NCBI RefSeq assembly: GCF_020966635.1
Contig: NZ_JAJKFQ010000011.1
Location: 434,001 to 498,000, forward strand
DNA from: Stieleria sp. JC731
Lineage (GTDB): Bacteria > Planctomycetota > Planctomycetia > Pirellulales > Pirellulaceae
Direction: 5' to 3'
DNA length: 64,000 nucleotides
Below, in pieces: positions 8,615-16,763 of the stretch (its first letter is position 1; each line of letters begins with the position of its first letter). The position numbers and the translations under genes were made by a program. The notes beneath the pieces are model-generated. The model was given only the letters and a program-made list of their open reading frames with translations, did no database searches and was not told the origin of the DNA.

Positions 8615-9439
8615 TTATGCATTCGCCGAACTGTTCTCCAGCGATTCGATCGCTTGGTCGATTTCGACATTGATCGGTCGCCTTGAACGAAAATAGCGGA
8701 CTTCTTCATAACCCGCGTCCTTTAACAATCCCATCGCAGTCACATAGCCATCGCCGACGCGTTCGGGAACGTGTGCATCCGCACCGAGGGTGACCGGAAT
8801 GTTTCGCAATTTCATTTCGCGAAGCATCTCTGGAAACGGATTCATTTCTGGAATTCGCTTCAGCACACCGCTGGTATTTAGCTCCATCGCGACGCCTGTT
8901 TGCGCGATCCGGTCCAATGCCGGACGAATCAGGTCCAACGCGACGGTGGTATCCCAGGCTTCGTCGGTAAAGTTCTTGATCAAATCAGGGTGCGAGATCG
9001 AATCAAACATCTCGGTCTCAGCAGCTTTGGCGAGCAGGTTAAAATAAGTCCGTTGGACCTCAATCAAGTCGCCTTGCCAATACTTGTCACGCCATTCGGC
9101 GATCTGTGGATGGACCGAGCCGAGCACGAAATGAAACTCGGCGCTGGCAAGCTGCTTTTCCAGAAAAGCCTCGTAGCCTTCGAAGTAGTCTGCTTCGAGA
9201 CCTAGGCAGACATCGACCCGGTTTTGAAATTCATCGGTGGCCTTCGCAACCAAGTCAACATATTCATCGAATTCGTCGATACCCATGCGGACATTTGCAG
9301 AAAACCCGTCGGGCATGGGGTTGTGACAGGTAATGTGAATCCCAGAAAGTCCGCGAGATTCGGCGACTGCGGCGTACTCAACCGGATCACCCGTCGCGTG
9401 TTTGCATAGAGGTGTGTGTGAATGCGATTCAAACAGCAT
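8615..9439 (-). CDS. hisK: HisJ-type histidinol-phosphatase (PHP family)
   Basis: This is a 274-aa cytosolic PHP protein. It has the N-terminal metal-binding motif FESHSHTPLCKHATGDP (His6, His8, His14), typical of HisJ/HisK. Further marks are LSGIHITCHNPMP near residue 30, GLEADYFEGYE near 100, FVLGSVH near 128, SHPDLIK near 172 and a late GADAHVPERVG near 240. The family hydrolyses L-histidinol phosphate to histidinol in histidine synthesis. No other his gene is nearby, so the role is inferred from similarity alone; a generic phosphoesterase is the alternative. The start is the ATG at 9439 and the length fits the family (about 265-275 aa). Confidence 0.83.
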   Translation of the reverse strand: MLFESHSHTPLCKHATGDPVEYAAVAESRGLSGIHITCHNPMPDGFSANVRMGIDEFDEYVDLVAKATDEFQNRVDVCLGLEADYFEGYEAFLEKQLASAEFHFVLGSVHPQIAEWRDKYWQGDLIEVQRTYFNLLAKAAETEMFDSISHPDLIKNFTDEAWDTTVALDLIRPALDRIAQTGVAMELNTSGVLKRIPEMNPFPEMLREMKLRNIPVTLGADAHVPERVGDGYVTAMGLLKDAGYEEVRYFRSRRPINVEIDQAIESLENSSANA

Positions 9440-9503
9440 CAGTCTCGATGGGGTCGGAGCCTAGTGTGTCGTTGTAAAACCGTTTTCTAGCTGACGTGAC
9501 AAC

Positions 9504-9749
9504 TTAGGGTTCGCCTTCTAAGTCTTCATCATCATCGATCGGGTCGCCACACCATCGTGTTAGTGCTGCGACCACGTCGTCACGTCCCTTTTGTGTGGTG
9601 AAGAGCGATTCGTTCGATTCCAGACGAACTTCGTATTCCCCCTCCACCTGGCATTCTTCCTCGCCGCAAAAATGAGGCAAGTCAGCGACCCAGACGATTC
9701 GGTACAACGGAACGTGCTTATCGTCGATCAGAACGATTGATGAATCCAC
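9504..9749 (-). CDS. Small acidic protein of unknown function
   Basis: This 81-aa protein starts at GTG 9749 with a well-placed ribosome-binding site (GGAG, 7 bases upstream). The sequence reads like a real protein: MDSSIVLIDDKHVPLYRIVW, then a CGEEEC pair of cysteines, and a strongly acidic end (DPIDDDEDLEGEP). It has no signal peptide or membrane segment. I do not recognise a family. It lies 64 bp upstream of the HisJ-type gene on the same strand and may be co-transcribed with it. The ribosome-binding site and sensible composition favour a true gene; the lack of a domain limits confidence. Confidence 0.6.
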   Translation of the reverse strand: MDSSIVLIDDKHVPLYRIVWVADLPHFCGEEECQVEGEYEVRLESNESLFTTQKGRDDVVAALTRWCGDPIDDDEDLEGEP

Positions 9750-9949
9750 TTCAATACTCCGGTAAAAAAGATCAATTAGCCAACTTCTTTATCGTCGCTA
9801 AGGCGAATTTCTACAATGGTTGGGCGGTTTTGTTTTGTCGCAATGACGTCGATTCTCGCGCATGATCGACTCACACGGTGGCAATGCCGAGTGGTTAAAC
9901 TGGCTGCGCGGCACCTTCTTAAATTACCAGTTTAAACGCACATTTGCTC

Positions 9950-11290
9950 ATGCGCCCTTTGCAAACCGCGTCTCGCGTTTGTTTGAATCATCAAGCTGTA
10001 TCCATCTCGCAGGCGGAACAATGTCGACGGCACACTGGCCCCTTGATCGGTGGGGGTGTGGTGTCTGTGTTTGCGCAAGTGGTCGTACTGCTGTCGGCTC
10101 TGTTGTTCCATCCGGCTGTGGCTGCCGACGATTCGACATCGACGAATGTCGATCCAAAGACATCCGCTTCGTCGATTCAGGTTCGCGGGGGATTGGCCAG
10201 CAGTCTTGCGGCATTTCAATCAGGCGAAGGAACTGTGGCGTTCATGGGAGGGTCGATCACCGAGATGGAAGGCTATCGGCCAATGGTGATCGAGTCGATC
10301 AAGGAAAGATTTCCCAGCACCGAATTCGATTTTATCAACGCAGGTATATCATCAACTTGTTCGCACACCGGAGCCTTTCGGTTCAAGCAAGATGTACTCG
10401 CCAAGGAGCCTGATCTGCTGCTGGTCGAGTTTGCGGTCAACGATGATCAAGACGCGTCGCACTCTTATCAAGATGCGGTCCGTGGAATGGAAGGCATCGT
10501 ACGAGCCGCTCGCCAATCACGTCCGCAAATGGATATCGTGATGGTGTTTTTCGTTAACGAATCGATGTTGAAAACCGTTCAGTCCGGTAAGGTCCCAGTC
10601 AGCATCGCGGCGCACCTTTCGGTCGCAGAACGCTACGGTGTTTCGACATGCAATGTCGCTGTCGAACTGGCTCGATTGATTGAACAGGGAAAGATGACCT
10701 GGCTGGAATATGGTGGAGTTCATCCGAAGCGTCCTGGCAACCGTGTTGCTGCTGATCTAGTCGATCAAGTGTTCGAGCGATGTGAGTTTCGCGAAGGTTC
10801 GAAACCGAAGTCTGCAGATCAGGGACCATCCGAATCAGCAAATCTTCCTTCAGCGCTGGATCCCTTCAGTTTCGCGAAAGGAGATTTTCTTCCACGTGAA
10901 AACGTCAATGTGTCTGACGATTGGCAGTGGAAACAACCGGACTGGGATTCGATCGGCGGGGGCTTCCGTTCACGCTTTGCTGGGCGGGAACTTTGTGTAG
11001 CCGAATCACCCAGTAGCGAATGTGAGATCGCATTTCATGGCAATGCGTTTGGGCTCTACGTTTTGGCAGGCCCCGATGCCGGCGTGGTTGAATACTCAGT
11101 CGATGGTGGCGTTTGGGAAAAGCAAGATTTGTATCATCGCTTCAGTCGAGGTTTGCATTACCCGCGGACCGTGGTGCTGAAATCAGAGTTGTCTGACGGT
11201 GATCACAAAGTCCGTTTGCGTGTTAGCCGTGAAAAGAATCCGGAAAGCAACGGCCATGCCGTCCGTGTACTCGAGTTCGTTGCATCGTGA
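9950..11290 (+). CDS. Secreted SGNH/GDSL-type hydrolase with C-terminal beta domain
   Basis: This is a 446-aa protein from the ATG at 9950 (a TTG lies 6 bp earlier; neither has a clear ribosome-binding site). A hydrophobic export signal lies at about residues 34-58 after a long polar N-terminus, so a downstream non-ATG start is possible. The SGNH block I equivalent is FMGGSITEMEG with Ser102, block III is VEFAVNDDQD near 160, and block V is YGGVHPKRPG near 256. The usual catalytic Asp three residues before His is replaced by Gly. Residues 290-446 look like a beta-sandwich (VLAGPDAGVVEYSVDGG). Family members are carbohydrate or lipid esterases. The substrate is unknown. Confidence 0.82.
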   Translation: MRPLQTASRVCLNHQAVSISQAEQCRRHTGPLIGGGVVSVFAQVVVLLSALLFHPAVAADDSTSTNVDPKTSASSIQVRGGLASSLAAFQSGEGTVAFMGGSITEMEGYRPMVIESIKERFPSTEFDFINAGISSTCSHTGAFRFKQDVLAKEPDLLLVEFAVNDDQDASHSYQDAVRGMEGIVRAARQSRPQMDIVMVFFVNESMLKTVQSGKVPVSIAAHLSVAERYGVSTCNVAVELARLIEQGKMTWLEYGGVHPKRPGNRVAADLVDQVFERCEFREGSKPKSADQGPSESANLPSALDPFSFAKGDFLPRENVNVSDDWQWKQPDWDSIGGGFRSRFAGRELCVAESPSSECEIAFHGNAFGLYVLAGPDAGVVEYSVDGGVWEKQDLYHRFSRGLHYPRTVVLKSELSDGDHKVRLRVSREKNPESNGHAVRVLEFVAS

Positions 11291-11357
11291 CCGCTGCCGT
11301 CGAAGCTGTGCGGAATTGTTGGTGCGGCAGAATGCTTGGGTTCAGTCACGCATCGGT

Positions 11358-12722
11358 TTAGGCAGGTAGTTTTACCAGGCCGCCGAGTGGCTTAAGCGTT
11401 TCGATCAGCCAGTCCTGTTGGTCGTCTTCGGCAAGTAAAGCACGATGATCGACCAGGCAGAGCTGATCTCCCAGGTCTTGGCATCGAGTTAAATCTTCCG
11501 TTCGGTCGCAACGGCGTCGACTGCTGCGGTGCATGGATCGGAAGCCAGCTCCACAGGGGATACCGAGTTCCGAAATGGCATTCAGCACTTCGTTGCGATT
11601 CTGGCACCTCAAGGCGAGCTTGTAGCAGGTCGCGCTCGAAGCGGGCTCCACACCGAAGGTTGCTTGTCGAATCCAGTCGACTTCGTCTAAGAGGCGGCGC
11701 ACTGTATCAAAACGCTTTTGATTGCATTCGGCGACACGATCGAGTTGTGGTAGCAAAACTGCTGCCTGCAACGGGCTCAGCGGGGACGCATCGCTGGGGC
11801 GTTCGAGCATCGAACTAAGTTTGCTGGCGAAAAGTGCGCTGTCGGTCAGGATCGCGCCACCGTTTCCTGATGTTAGTGGTTTGCTACCACCAAAGCTGAG
11901 CGTGCCAAGATCTCCGTGGCTTCCAGCGAATTTGCTAGCAATTGGCATCAGCGGGGTCTGGCAGGCGTCTTCGATCCATTTCCATCCTTTGTCCCGGCAG
12001 ATCATTTTGATGGCATTTACATCCGCAGGAATGCCGTAGAGATGAGACGCAATCACGAACTGGATTTCGTCGGCTGGGATCGATTTGAGTTGCTTTGGGG
12101 AAATTGAATAGCTGTCAAAGGCGGCGTCGACAAGGTACGGACGGGCACCCACAGCCTCGATTGCTCGCAGATTTCCGGGATAGTCGTAAGCACACACCGC
12201 AACTTTATTTTGCTGTCCTGCTCCCAGAACACGTAGAGCCATCTCGACGGCCAGGGATCCACTGCTGACAAGCCGGCAGTGCCAAGTGGGGACGTTTTGC
12301 GAGGTTTTCACAGGGGCCAAGCGAATTTCCGCTGCTATCGCCTCGTCCGGGGCCTGTCCCCGAACGTCTTTGGGGTCTGTCCCTGTTTGTTTGGGGTCTG
12401 TCCCTGTTTGTTTGGGGTCTGTCCCTGTTTGTTTGGGGTCTGTCCCTGTTTGTTTGGGGTCTGTCCCTGTTTGTTTGGGGTCTGTCCCTGTTTGTTTGGG
12501 GTCTGTCCCTGCAATGGCGGCTAGCCGACTGGCCAGTTGGGAGGTTTGGGGGCTTTGGTAGTCGCCCCACCAGCCTTGTTCGATTGATAGCTCGATCGAG
12601 CTTCGTATTTCCGGCCAATCGGGTGGCCAGGGTGGCAATTGGGCCGTCGAAGCGCAAAAGCCGTCAAACTTAGTTGTAGGCTGGGCTTGTGACCGTTTTT
12701 GCCCTTCCATATCATGCCGCAC
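11358..12722 (-). CDS. DegT/DnrJ/EryC1/StrS-family aminotransferase with heptapeptide repeat insertion
   Basis: This 454-aa PLP enzyme has the family's LVSSGSLAVEMALRVLGAG motif near residue 158, IEDACQTPLMP near 245 and SFGGSKPLTSGNGG near 280, which contains the PLP-binding Lys. The N-terminus has the WPEIRSSIELSIEQGWWGDY substrate-loop region. Such enzymes aminate keto-sugars for surface polysaccharides, or act as dehydratases. Between the N-terminal helix and the SSGS motif sit about seven tandem GTDPKQT heptapeptides (residues 72-125), encoded by a 21-bp minisatellite. The rest of the fold reads intact. No other nucleotide-sugar gene adjoins, so the substrate is unknown. The 5' end slightly overlaps the longest yajC reading on the other strand; an ATG at 12710 is an alternative start. 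Confidence 0.85.
   Translation of the reverse strand: MRHDMEGQKRSQAQPTTKFDGFCASTAQLPPWPPDWPEIRSSIELSIEQGWWGDYQSPQTSQLASRLAAIAGTDPKQTGTDPKQTGTDPKQTGTDPKQTGTDPKQTGTDPKQTGTDPKDVRGQAPDEAIAAEIRLAPVKTSQNVPTWHCRLVSSGSLAVEMALRVLGAGQQNKVAVCAYDYPGNLRAIEAVGARPYLVDAAFDSYSISPKQLKSIPADEIQFVIASHLYGIPADVNAIKMICRDKGWKWIEDACQTPLMPIASKFAGSHGDLGTLSFGGSKPLTSGNGGAILTDSALFASKLSSMLERPSDASPLSPLQAAVLLPQLDRVAECNQKRFDTVRRLLDEVDWIRQATFGVEPASSATCYKLALRCQNRNEVLNAISELGIPCGAGFRSMHRSSRRRCDRTEDLTRCQDLGDQLCLVDHRALLAEDDQQDWLIETLKPLGGLVKLPA
12369..12511. repeat. 21-bp minisatellite inside the DegT-family gene
   Basis: About 6.8 nearly perfect copies of a 21-bp unit (TTTGGGGTCTGTCCC followed by TGTTTG on the + strand) lie head to tail. 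The unit is a multiple of three, so copy-number change adds or removes seven residues without breaking the frame. The sub-motif GGGGTCTGTCCC is an imperfect palindrome. The same TCTGTCCCTGTT core recurs in the array at 58829-58994. Confidence 0.95.
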
Positions 12723-13156
12723 TTGTATTTTGCCCGCAAAGCTATCGAAATGTCCCCCCTCCGGTCCGGATTGTGATCCAAACCGTCGTTGAACTCATCC
12801 CACCACTTCTGCTGTTTGCCGAAGAAGCTGTGCCTCCGCAGGATAAACCGCTGCTGATGCACATCCTTGAAGGTCCGTGGATTTTAATCGTCGGATTTGT
12901 GGTGATTTTCTATTTCACCTTCGTCATTCCAGAAAAGCGACGAAAGGCAGAAGAAGTCAAACGACTGGCTTCAATCACGAAAGGAAGCCGGGTTGTGACG
13001 GTCGGTGGTTTGCACGGAACGGTTGTCAGCACGAATGCCGAAAGCGACGTGTTGACATTAAAACTGGACGAAAGCGGCAACGTGCGGGTTAAGGTCAGTC
13101 GCTGGGCGCTGACAGTCGTCGACGACAAGAAAGAAAAAGATAAGGACAGCGAGTAG
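12689..13156 (+). CDS. yajC: Preprotein translocase subunit YajC
   Basis: The family core is clear. One membrane helix (ILIVGFVVIFYFTFVIPEKRRK) is followed by a basic turn and a cytosolic domain with RVVTVGGLHGTVVST. It ends in an acidic/basic tail, KKEKDKDSE. YajC accompanies SecD/SecF in the Sec holotranslocon, and secDF follows 134 bp downstream, supporting an export operon. The longest reading (155 aa) overlaps the start of the divergent DegT gene. An in-frame GTG at 12773 giving 127 aa, or the ATG at 12857, may be the real start, since most YajC proteins are about 90-120 aa. Residues 30-50 of the long form are hydrophobic and could be a second membrane or signal segment. Confidence 0.88.
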   Translation: MTVFALPYHAALVFCPQSYRNVPPPVRIVIQTVVELIPPLLLFAEEAVPPQDKPLLMHILEGPWILIVGFVVIFYFTFVIPEKRRKAEEVKRLASITKGSRVVTVGGLHGTVVSTNAESDVLTLKLDESGNVRVKVSRWALTVVDDKKEKDKDSE

Positions 13157-13290
13157 TCCAAAGATTTTGAACAGAATTCCGAATGGTGACTCGTCGCCTT
13201 TAAGGCGATCTTGCGAGAAACCCGGTGGGTTAAAACGAAATCAATTGGGCCTAGCGCTCATCAATTACACATCACTCTAGAACGCCTACT

Positions 13291-16200
13291 ATGGAATCGT
13301 TAACTCTCGCCCAATCGCTGATCGGATCGAGCGCAGCGGCTGACTATCTCGGTTCATTCGCTTCGTTGGTCGCTCAAGCTGAGCAGCAAAAAGGCGTTTC
13401 CTGGGAACAGCTTCTGTGGGTTGCCGGCGCATTCGCCGTCATCATCGTGCCCTTCATCGTTGGTGGTTTTCTGGCCAAGCAGTTGAAGATGCCCGCACAT
13501 TCCGTGCGAATCGGTTTCTTCCTGTTGGCGGTCACCGCGAGCGTCGCTGTGCTACTAAACCGTCTGCCCGGACTCGGCGTCGACCTTCGTGGCGGCACCA
13601 TCTTGGTATACGAAATTGACCCCAGTAAATCGAATCCCGAATCGGAAAGTCAGGTCAAAAGCCAGGACTTGATTGGTCCGCTAACCAAGCGGATCAACCC
13701 CGCGGGTACTCGCGAGATCGTGATTCGGCCTTACGGCGACAGCCAAATCGAAATCATTATCCCCGAAGTCGATCAACGCGAAGTTGCCACAATCGAAGAA
13801 GTGCTGCAGCAAGCCGGTATCCTTCGTTTTGCCATCGTTGCCAATCGTATCGACCACCAGCGTCTGATCGACTTGGCTACCGAGCAAGCTTCGTCACCTG
13901 ATCGCGCTGTTCGCCTGAGCGAAATGATTCAGGACGAAGATGGACGCGTTATCGGTCGTTGGGCCGAAGTGGATCGCGAAACATCGGCGAAGTCCGACGT
14001 CAAGCCGCTTCGTGTCGATGTCGGAAGTGCGATCGTCCGCAATCCAGACACCGGAGACCTCGTTGACCTGCCCAACAGCGTTCGCGGGATCGATAGCGAA
14101 TACAAGCAAGCTCAATGGATCGACGAAAACGGTTTGAGCGGCTTGGAAGTCCTGATGGTGATCAACCCCGATGTTGACGTCAAAGGTGAAGACCTCGCGT
14201 TCGCGTCGACCACCTTTGATGAAAAAGGTGCTCCCGCAGTTGCATTCAACCTTACCGAGTCAGGTAGCCGCAAGTTCCGCTTTTTGACAACAGAAAATTC
14301 GCCCCAGGGGACTCGCCAGCGTCAGTTGGGCATCGTGATGGATGACCGTTTGTTGTCTGCACCAAACATTCTTCAGCCGATTAGCAAGCAGGGACGAATC
14401 ACCGGTAACTTCACGACTGAAGAAGTTCGTTCACTGGTCGACGTCTTGAAAGCTGGCCAGCTACCTGCCGCTTTGACAAAGCAACCGATCGCGAAGAATC
14501 AGATCGATGCGACTTTGGGAGCGGACACGATCAAGAAAGGCGTTTACGCAATTGGCGTTTCGCTGGCTTTGGTCCTGTTGTTCATTCTGTACTACTATCG
14601 CTTTGCCGGTGTCATCGCATGTACCGCGTTGATTTTGAACCTGGCAATGATTCTGGCGACGATGGTTCTAATCAACCAACCGTTGACCTTGCCAGGTTTG
14701 GCCGGTTTGGTTTTGACCGTCGGTATGTCGGTTGACGCAAACGTTTTGATCTTTGAACGGATCCGTGAAGAGATCAACAAAGGTGCGAAAAACCGCATGG
14801 CGATTCGCAACGGTTTCGCCAAAGCGACCGTCACCATCGTCGACGCTAACTTGACGACGTTGTTCACCGCAATCGTCCTTTATGCGATCGGTACCGACCA
14901 GATTCGTGGCTTTGCCGTCACGTTGATCTTGGGCATTTTGTACTCGATGTTCACGGCGATTCACATGTCGCGAACATTCTTTGATATCGCCGAGCGTCAC
15001 AACAAGTTGACTCTCAGCATGTCCGATTCGGTCAACAGTCTCCGTAATGCCATCTCTGGTGGAGGAATGTTCGACTTCATCGGCAAAGGCAAGATCGCAT
15101 TGGCTGTTTCGACGGTCCTGATCATCATCGGTGTCGCTTCTCTTGTCGTCCGTGGCAAAGGCATCTTGGACATCGACTTCGCTGGCGGTTCTTCGGTTCA
15201 ATTCCGAGTTGCCGAGTCGACTTCGACCGCTGACATTCGAACCATTGTTGGCGATGGCATCGGTGAACAAGACGGTTCCCCCGTTCAATTCACCGTTAAC
15301 GGTGTAAAGATGGACGAAGCCGAGCCAGGTACGGTCTTCAAAGTTGACTCGTCGATCGAATCAGTCGGTGAACTACAAAATCGAATCGTCGCAGCTTTCG
15401 CTAACGCCGGTGGTGCCGAGTTGGTGACTTACGATGTGACGATCACCGGTGACGGCGAGTCGACTTCATCGATCGATAATTCCAATGGCGTGATGTTGAC
15501 CGCCGCTCAGGACACATCCGAAGAGCCAGCCGAACCGGCGGCCGATTCTGCAGATGACGAACTGGCAGCCCAATCGGCAGTTCGTCGGATTTCGCTTGGT
15601 GTGGACGGTTCTGATTCAGCGGCTGCAATCAGCGGCCCTGCTTTGATTCAGCGTCTCAAGCAAGCCGCTGACGAGCTATCGATTCCGTTGAACGACCGTG
15701 CGGTCAAATTGCTGCCCGATGGCGAAGGATCCGAAGATTGGAAGAGCGGATCGAGTGTTCCGTTTTCGAATTGGAAGATCACTTTGCCGATGGATGAGCA
15801 AAAGGCTGCTCAGGTCATGCAAGGTGTCGAGAAGTCACTTGGCAACGAACCCGTGTGGGTCAGCAGCAGCAGCGTCGGTGCCCGTGTCGCCGGTCAAATG
15901 ATTGGACGAGCATCGGTCGCACTGTTTGCCAGTTTGATGGTGATCATTCTCTACATCTGGTTCCGATTCCAACGTGTGATTTACGGTTTTGCCGCTGTGG
16001 CAGCACTTGTTCACGACGTCTTGATCACCTTGGGTGCGATCGCGATCAGTTACTACGTTGCCGATGCTCTCGGTTTCTTGCTGATCGATCCATTCAAGAT
16101 CAGTCTGACTGTCGTCGCGGCACTACTGACGATCATCGGTTATTCGTTGAACGATACGATCGTTGTCTTTGACCGTATTCGCGAGACGAAAGGCAAAGCA

Positions 16201-16446
16201 CCACGTTTGACCGGCGAGATGATCAACACCAGCATCAACCAGACCTTGAGCCGAACATTGTTGACTTCGTTGACAACGTTGATCGTGGTCGTGTTGTTGT
16301 ACGCGTTCGGCGGTGAAGGCATTCACGCGTTTGCGTTCGCCTTGGTCGTCGGTGTTCTGGTCGGGACATACAGTTCGATCTTCGTCGCCAGCCCCATTTT
16401 GTTGTGGTTGGTTCAGCGAGGCGAAAAGTCCACGCCGGCTGCATAG
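13291..16446 (+). CDS. secDF: Fused protein translocase subunits SecD-SecF
   Basis: This 1051-aa protein fuses SecD and SecF. N-terminal membrane helices (about 42-62 and 72-91) precede the SecD motif LGVDLRGGT at 95-103. A periplasmic domain follows, then the SecD membrane bundle (about 412-580) with GMSVDANVLIFERIREE near 478. SecF begins near 600 (LDIDFAGGSSVQF near 628) and ends with the membrane bundle containing SLNDTIVVFDRIRET near 951. The complex uses the proton-motive force to finish protein export. An acidic Ala/Glu-rich linker lies around 735-765 in the SecF periplasmic region. YajC is immediately upstream. SecDF fusions are known from Bacillus and several other phyla; the large size fits planctomycetes. 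Confidence 0.96.
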   Translation: MESLTLAQSLIGSSAAADYLGSFASLVAQAEQQKGVSWEQLLWVAGAFAVIIVPFIVGGFLAKQLKMPAHSVRIGFFLLAVTASVAVLLNRLPGLGVDLRGGTILVYEIDPSKSNPESESQVKSQDLIGPLTKRINPAGTREIVIRPYGDSQIEIIIPEVDQREVATIEEVLQQAGILRFAIVANRIDHQRLIDLATEQASSPDRAVRLSEMIQDEDGRVIGRWAEVDRETSAKSDVKPLRVDVGSAIVRNPDTGDLVDLPNSVRGIDSEYKQAQWIDENGLSGLEVLMVINPDVDVKGEDLAFASTTFDEKGAPAVAFNLTESGSRKFRFLTTENSPQGTRQRQLGIVMDDRLLSAPNILQPISKQGRITGNFTTEEVRSLVDVLKAGQLPAALTKQPIAKNQIDATLGADTIKKGVYAIGVSLALVLLFILYYYRFAGVIACTALILNLAMILATMVLINQPLTLPGLAGLVLTVGMSVDANVLIFERIREEINKGAKNRMAIRNGFAKATVTIVDANLTTLFTAIVLYAIGTDQIRGFAVTLILGILYSMFTAIHMSRTFFDIAERHNKLTLSMSDSVNSLRNAISGGGMFDFIGKGKIALAVSTVLIIIGVASLVVRGKGILDIDFAGGSSVQFRVAESTSTADIRTIVGDGIGEQDGSPVQFTVNGVKMDEAEPGTVFKVDSSIESVGELQNRIVAAFANAGGAELVTYDVTITGDGESTSSIDNSNGVMLTAAQDTSEEPAEPAADSADDELAAQSAVRRISLGVDGSDSAAAISGPALIQRLKQAADELSIPLNDRAVKLLPDGEGSEDWKSGSSVPFSNWKITLPMDEQKAAQVMQGVEKSLGNEPVWVSSSSVGARVAGQMIGRASVALFASLMVIILYIWFRFQRVIYGFAAVAALVHDVLITLGAIAISYYVADALGFLLIDPFKISLTVVAALLTIIGYSLNDTIVVFDRIRETKGKAPRLTGEMINTSINQTLSRTLLTSLTTLIVVVLLYAFGGEGIHAFAFALVVGVLVGTYSSIFVASPILLWLVQRGEKSTPAA

Positions 16447-16763
16447 CCTGGGTCTGGTACTGACACCCTTGTGCCTTTCACCAGCGCGAACTGTGCTGCA
16501 AAGCTGGGTACGAGGGTGTTTCGTGATCGAGTGATCACAACTCTTGATCGTATGTGCGATTGAGCTTTTCGGTTAGAACAGTTCAATCGCCTCTGAAGTT
16601 CTTTGGTTCGGCATCATCCTCGGCTATGATGATTTCAACAATGATGCCCGAACGGTCCCCAAGAGTTCTCTTGCTCTTGTCGGTGTTGGGCAACGCTTAC
16701 ATGTCCCTTGCTCAGCATGGTCGAAGCACCAGTTGAGACATTCGTGACCGATTTGGTGAGTCG
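16447..16763. other. Intergenic region, no gene seen
   Basis: About 320 bp lie between secDF and the M28 peptidase gene, both rightward. A 60-codon open frame (16554-16736) has no ribosome-binding site or domain and is not called. No strong terminator hairpin was found. Confidence 0.5.

Noticed and set aside
9882-9940. tRNA-like start (GCCGAGTGGTTAAACTGG) near 9882
   Set aside because: The D-arm-like words resemble tRNA-Ser/Leu, but there is no anticodon stem, T arm or matching acceptor end. An 8-bp hairpin (TAAACTGG/CCAGTTTA) explains part of it.
12205-12657. Additional frames through the 21-bp repeat (e.g. TNRDRPQ repeats; LFGVCPC repeats on the other strand)
   Set aside because: A repeat whose period is a multiple of three keeps several frames open; only the DegT frame continues into recognisable motifs.
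11358-12722. The aminotransferase as GnnB partner of the lpxA-linked dehydrogenase
   Set aside because: The families match but the genes are about 9 kb apart on opposite strands; no direct evidence, so it is mentioned only as context.
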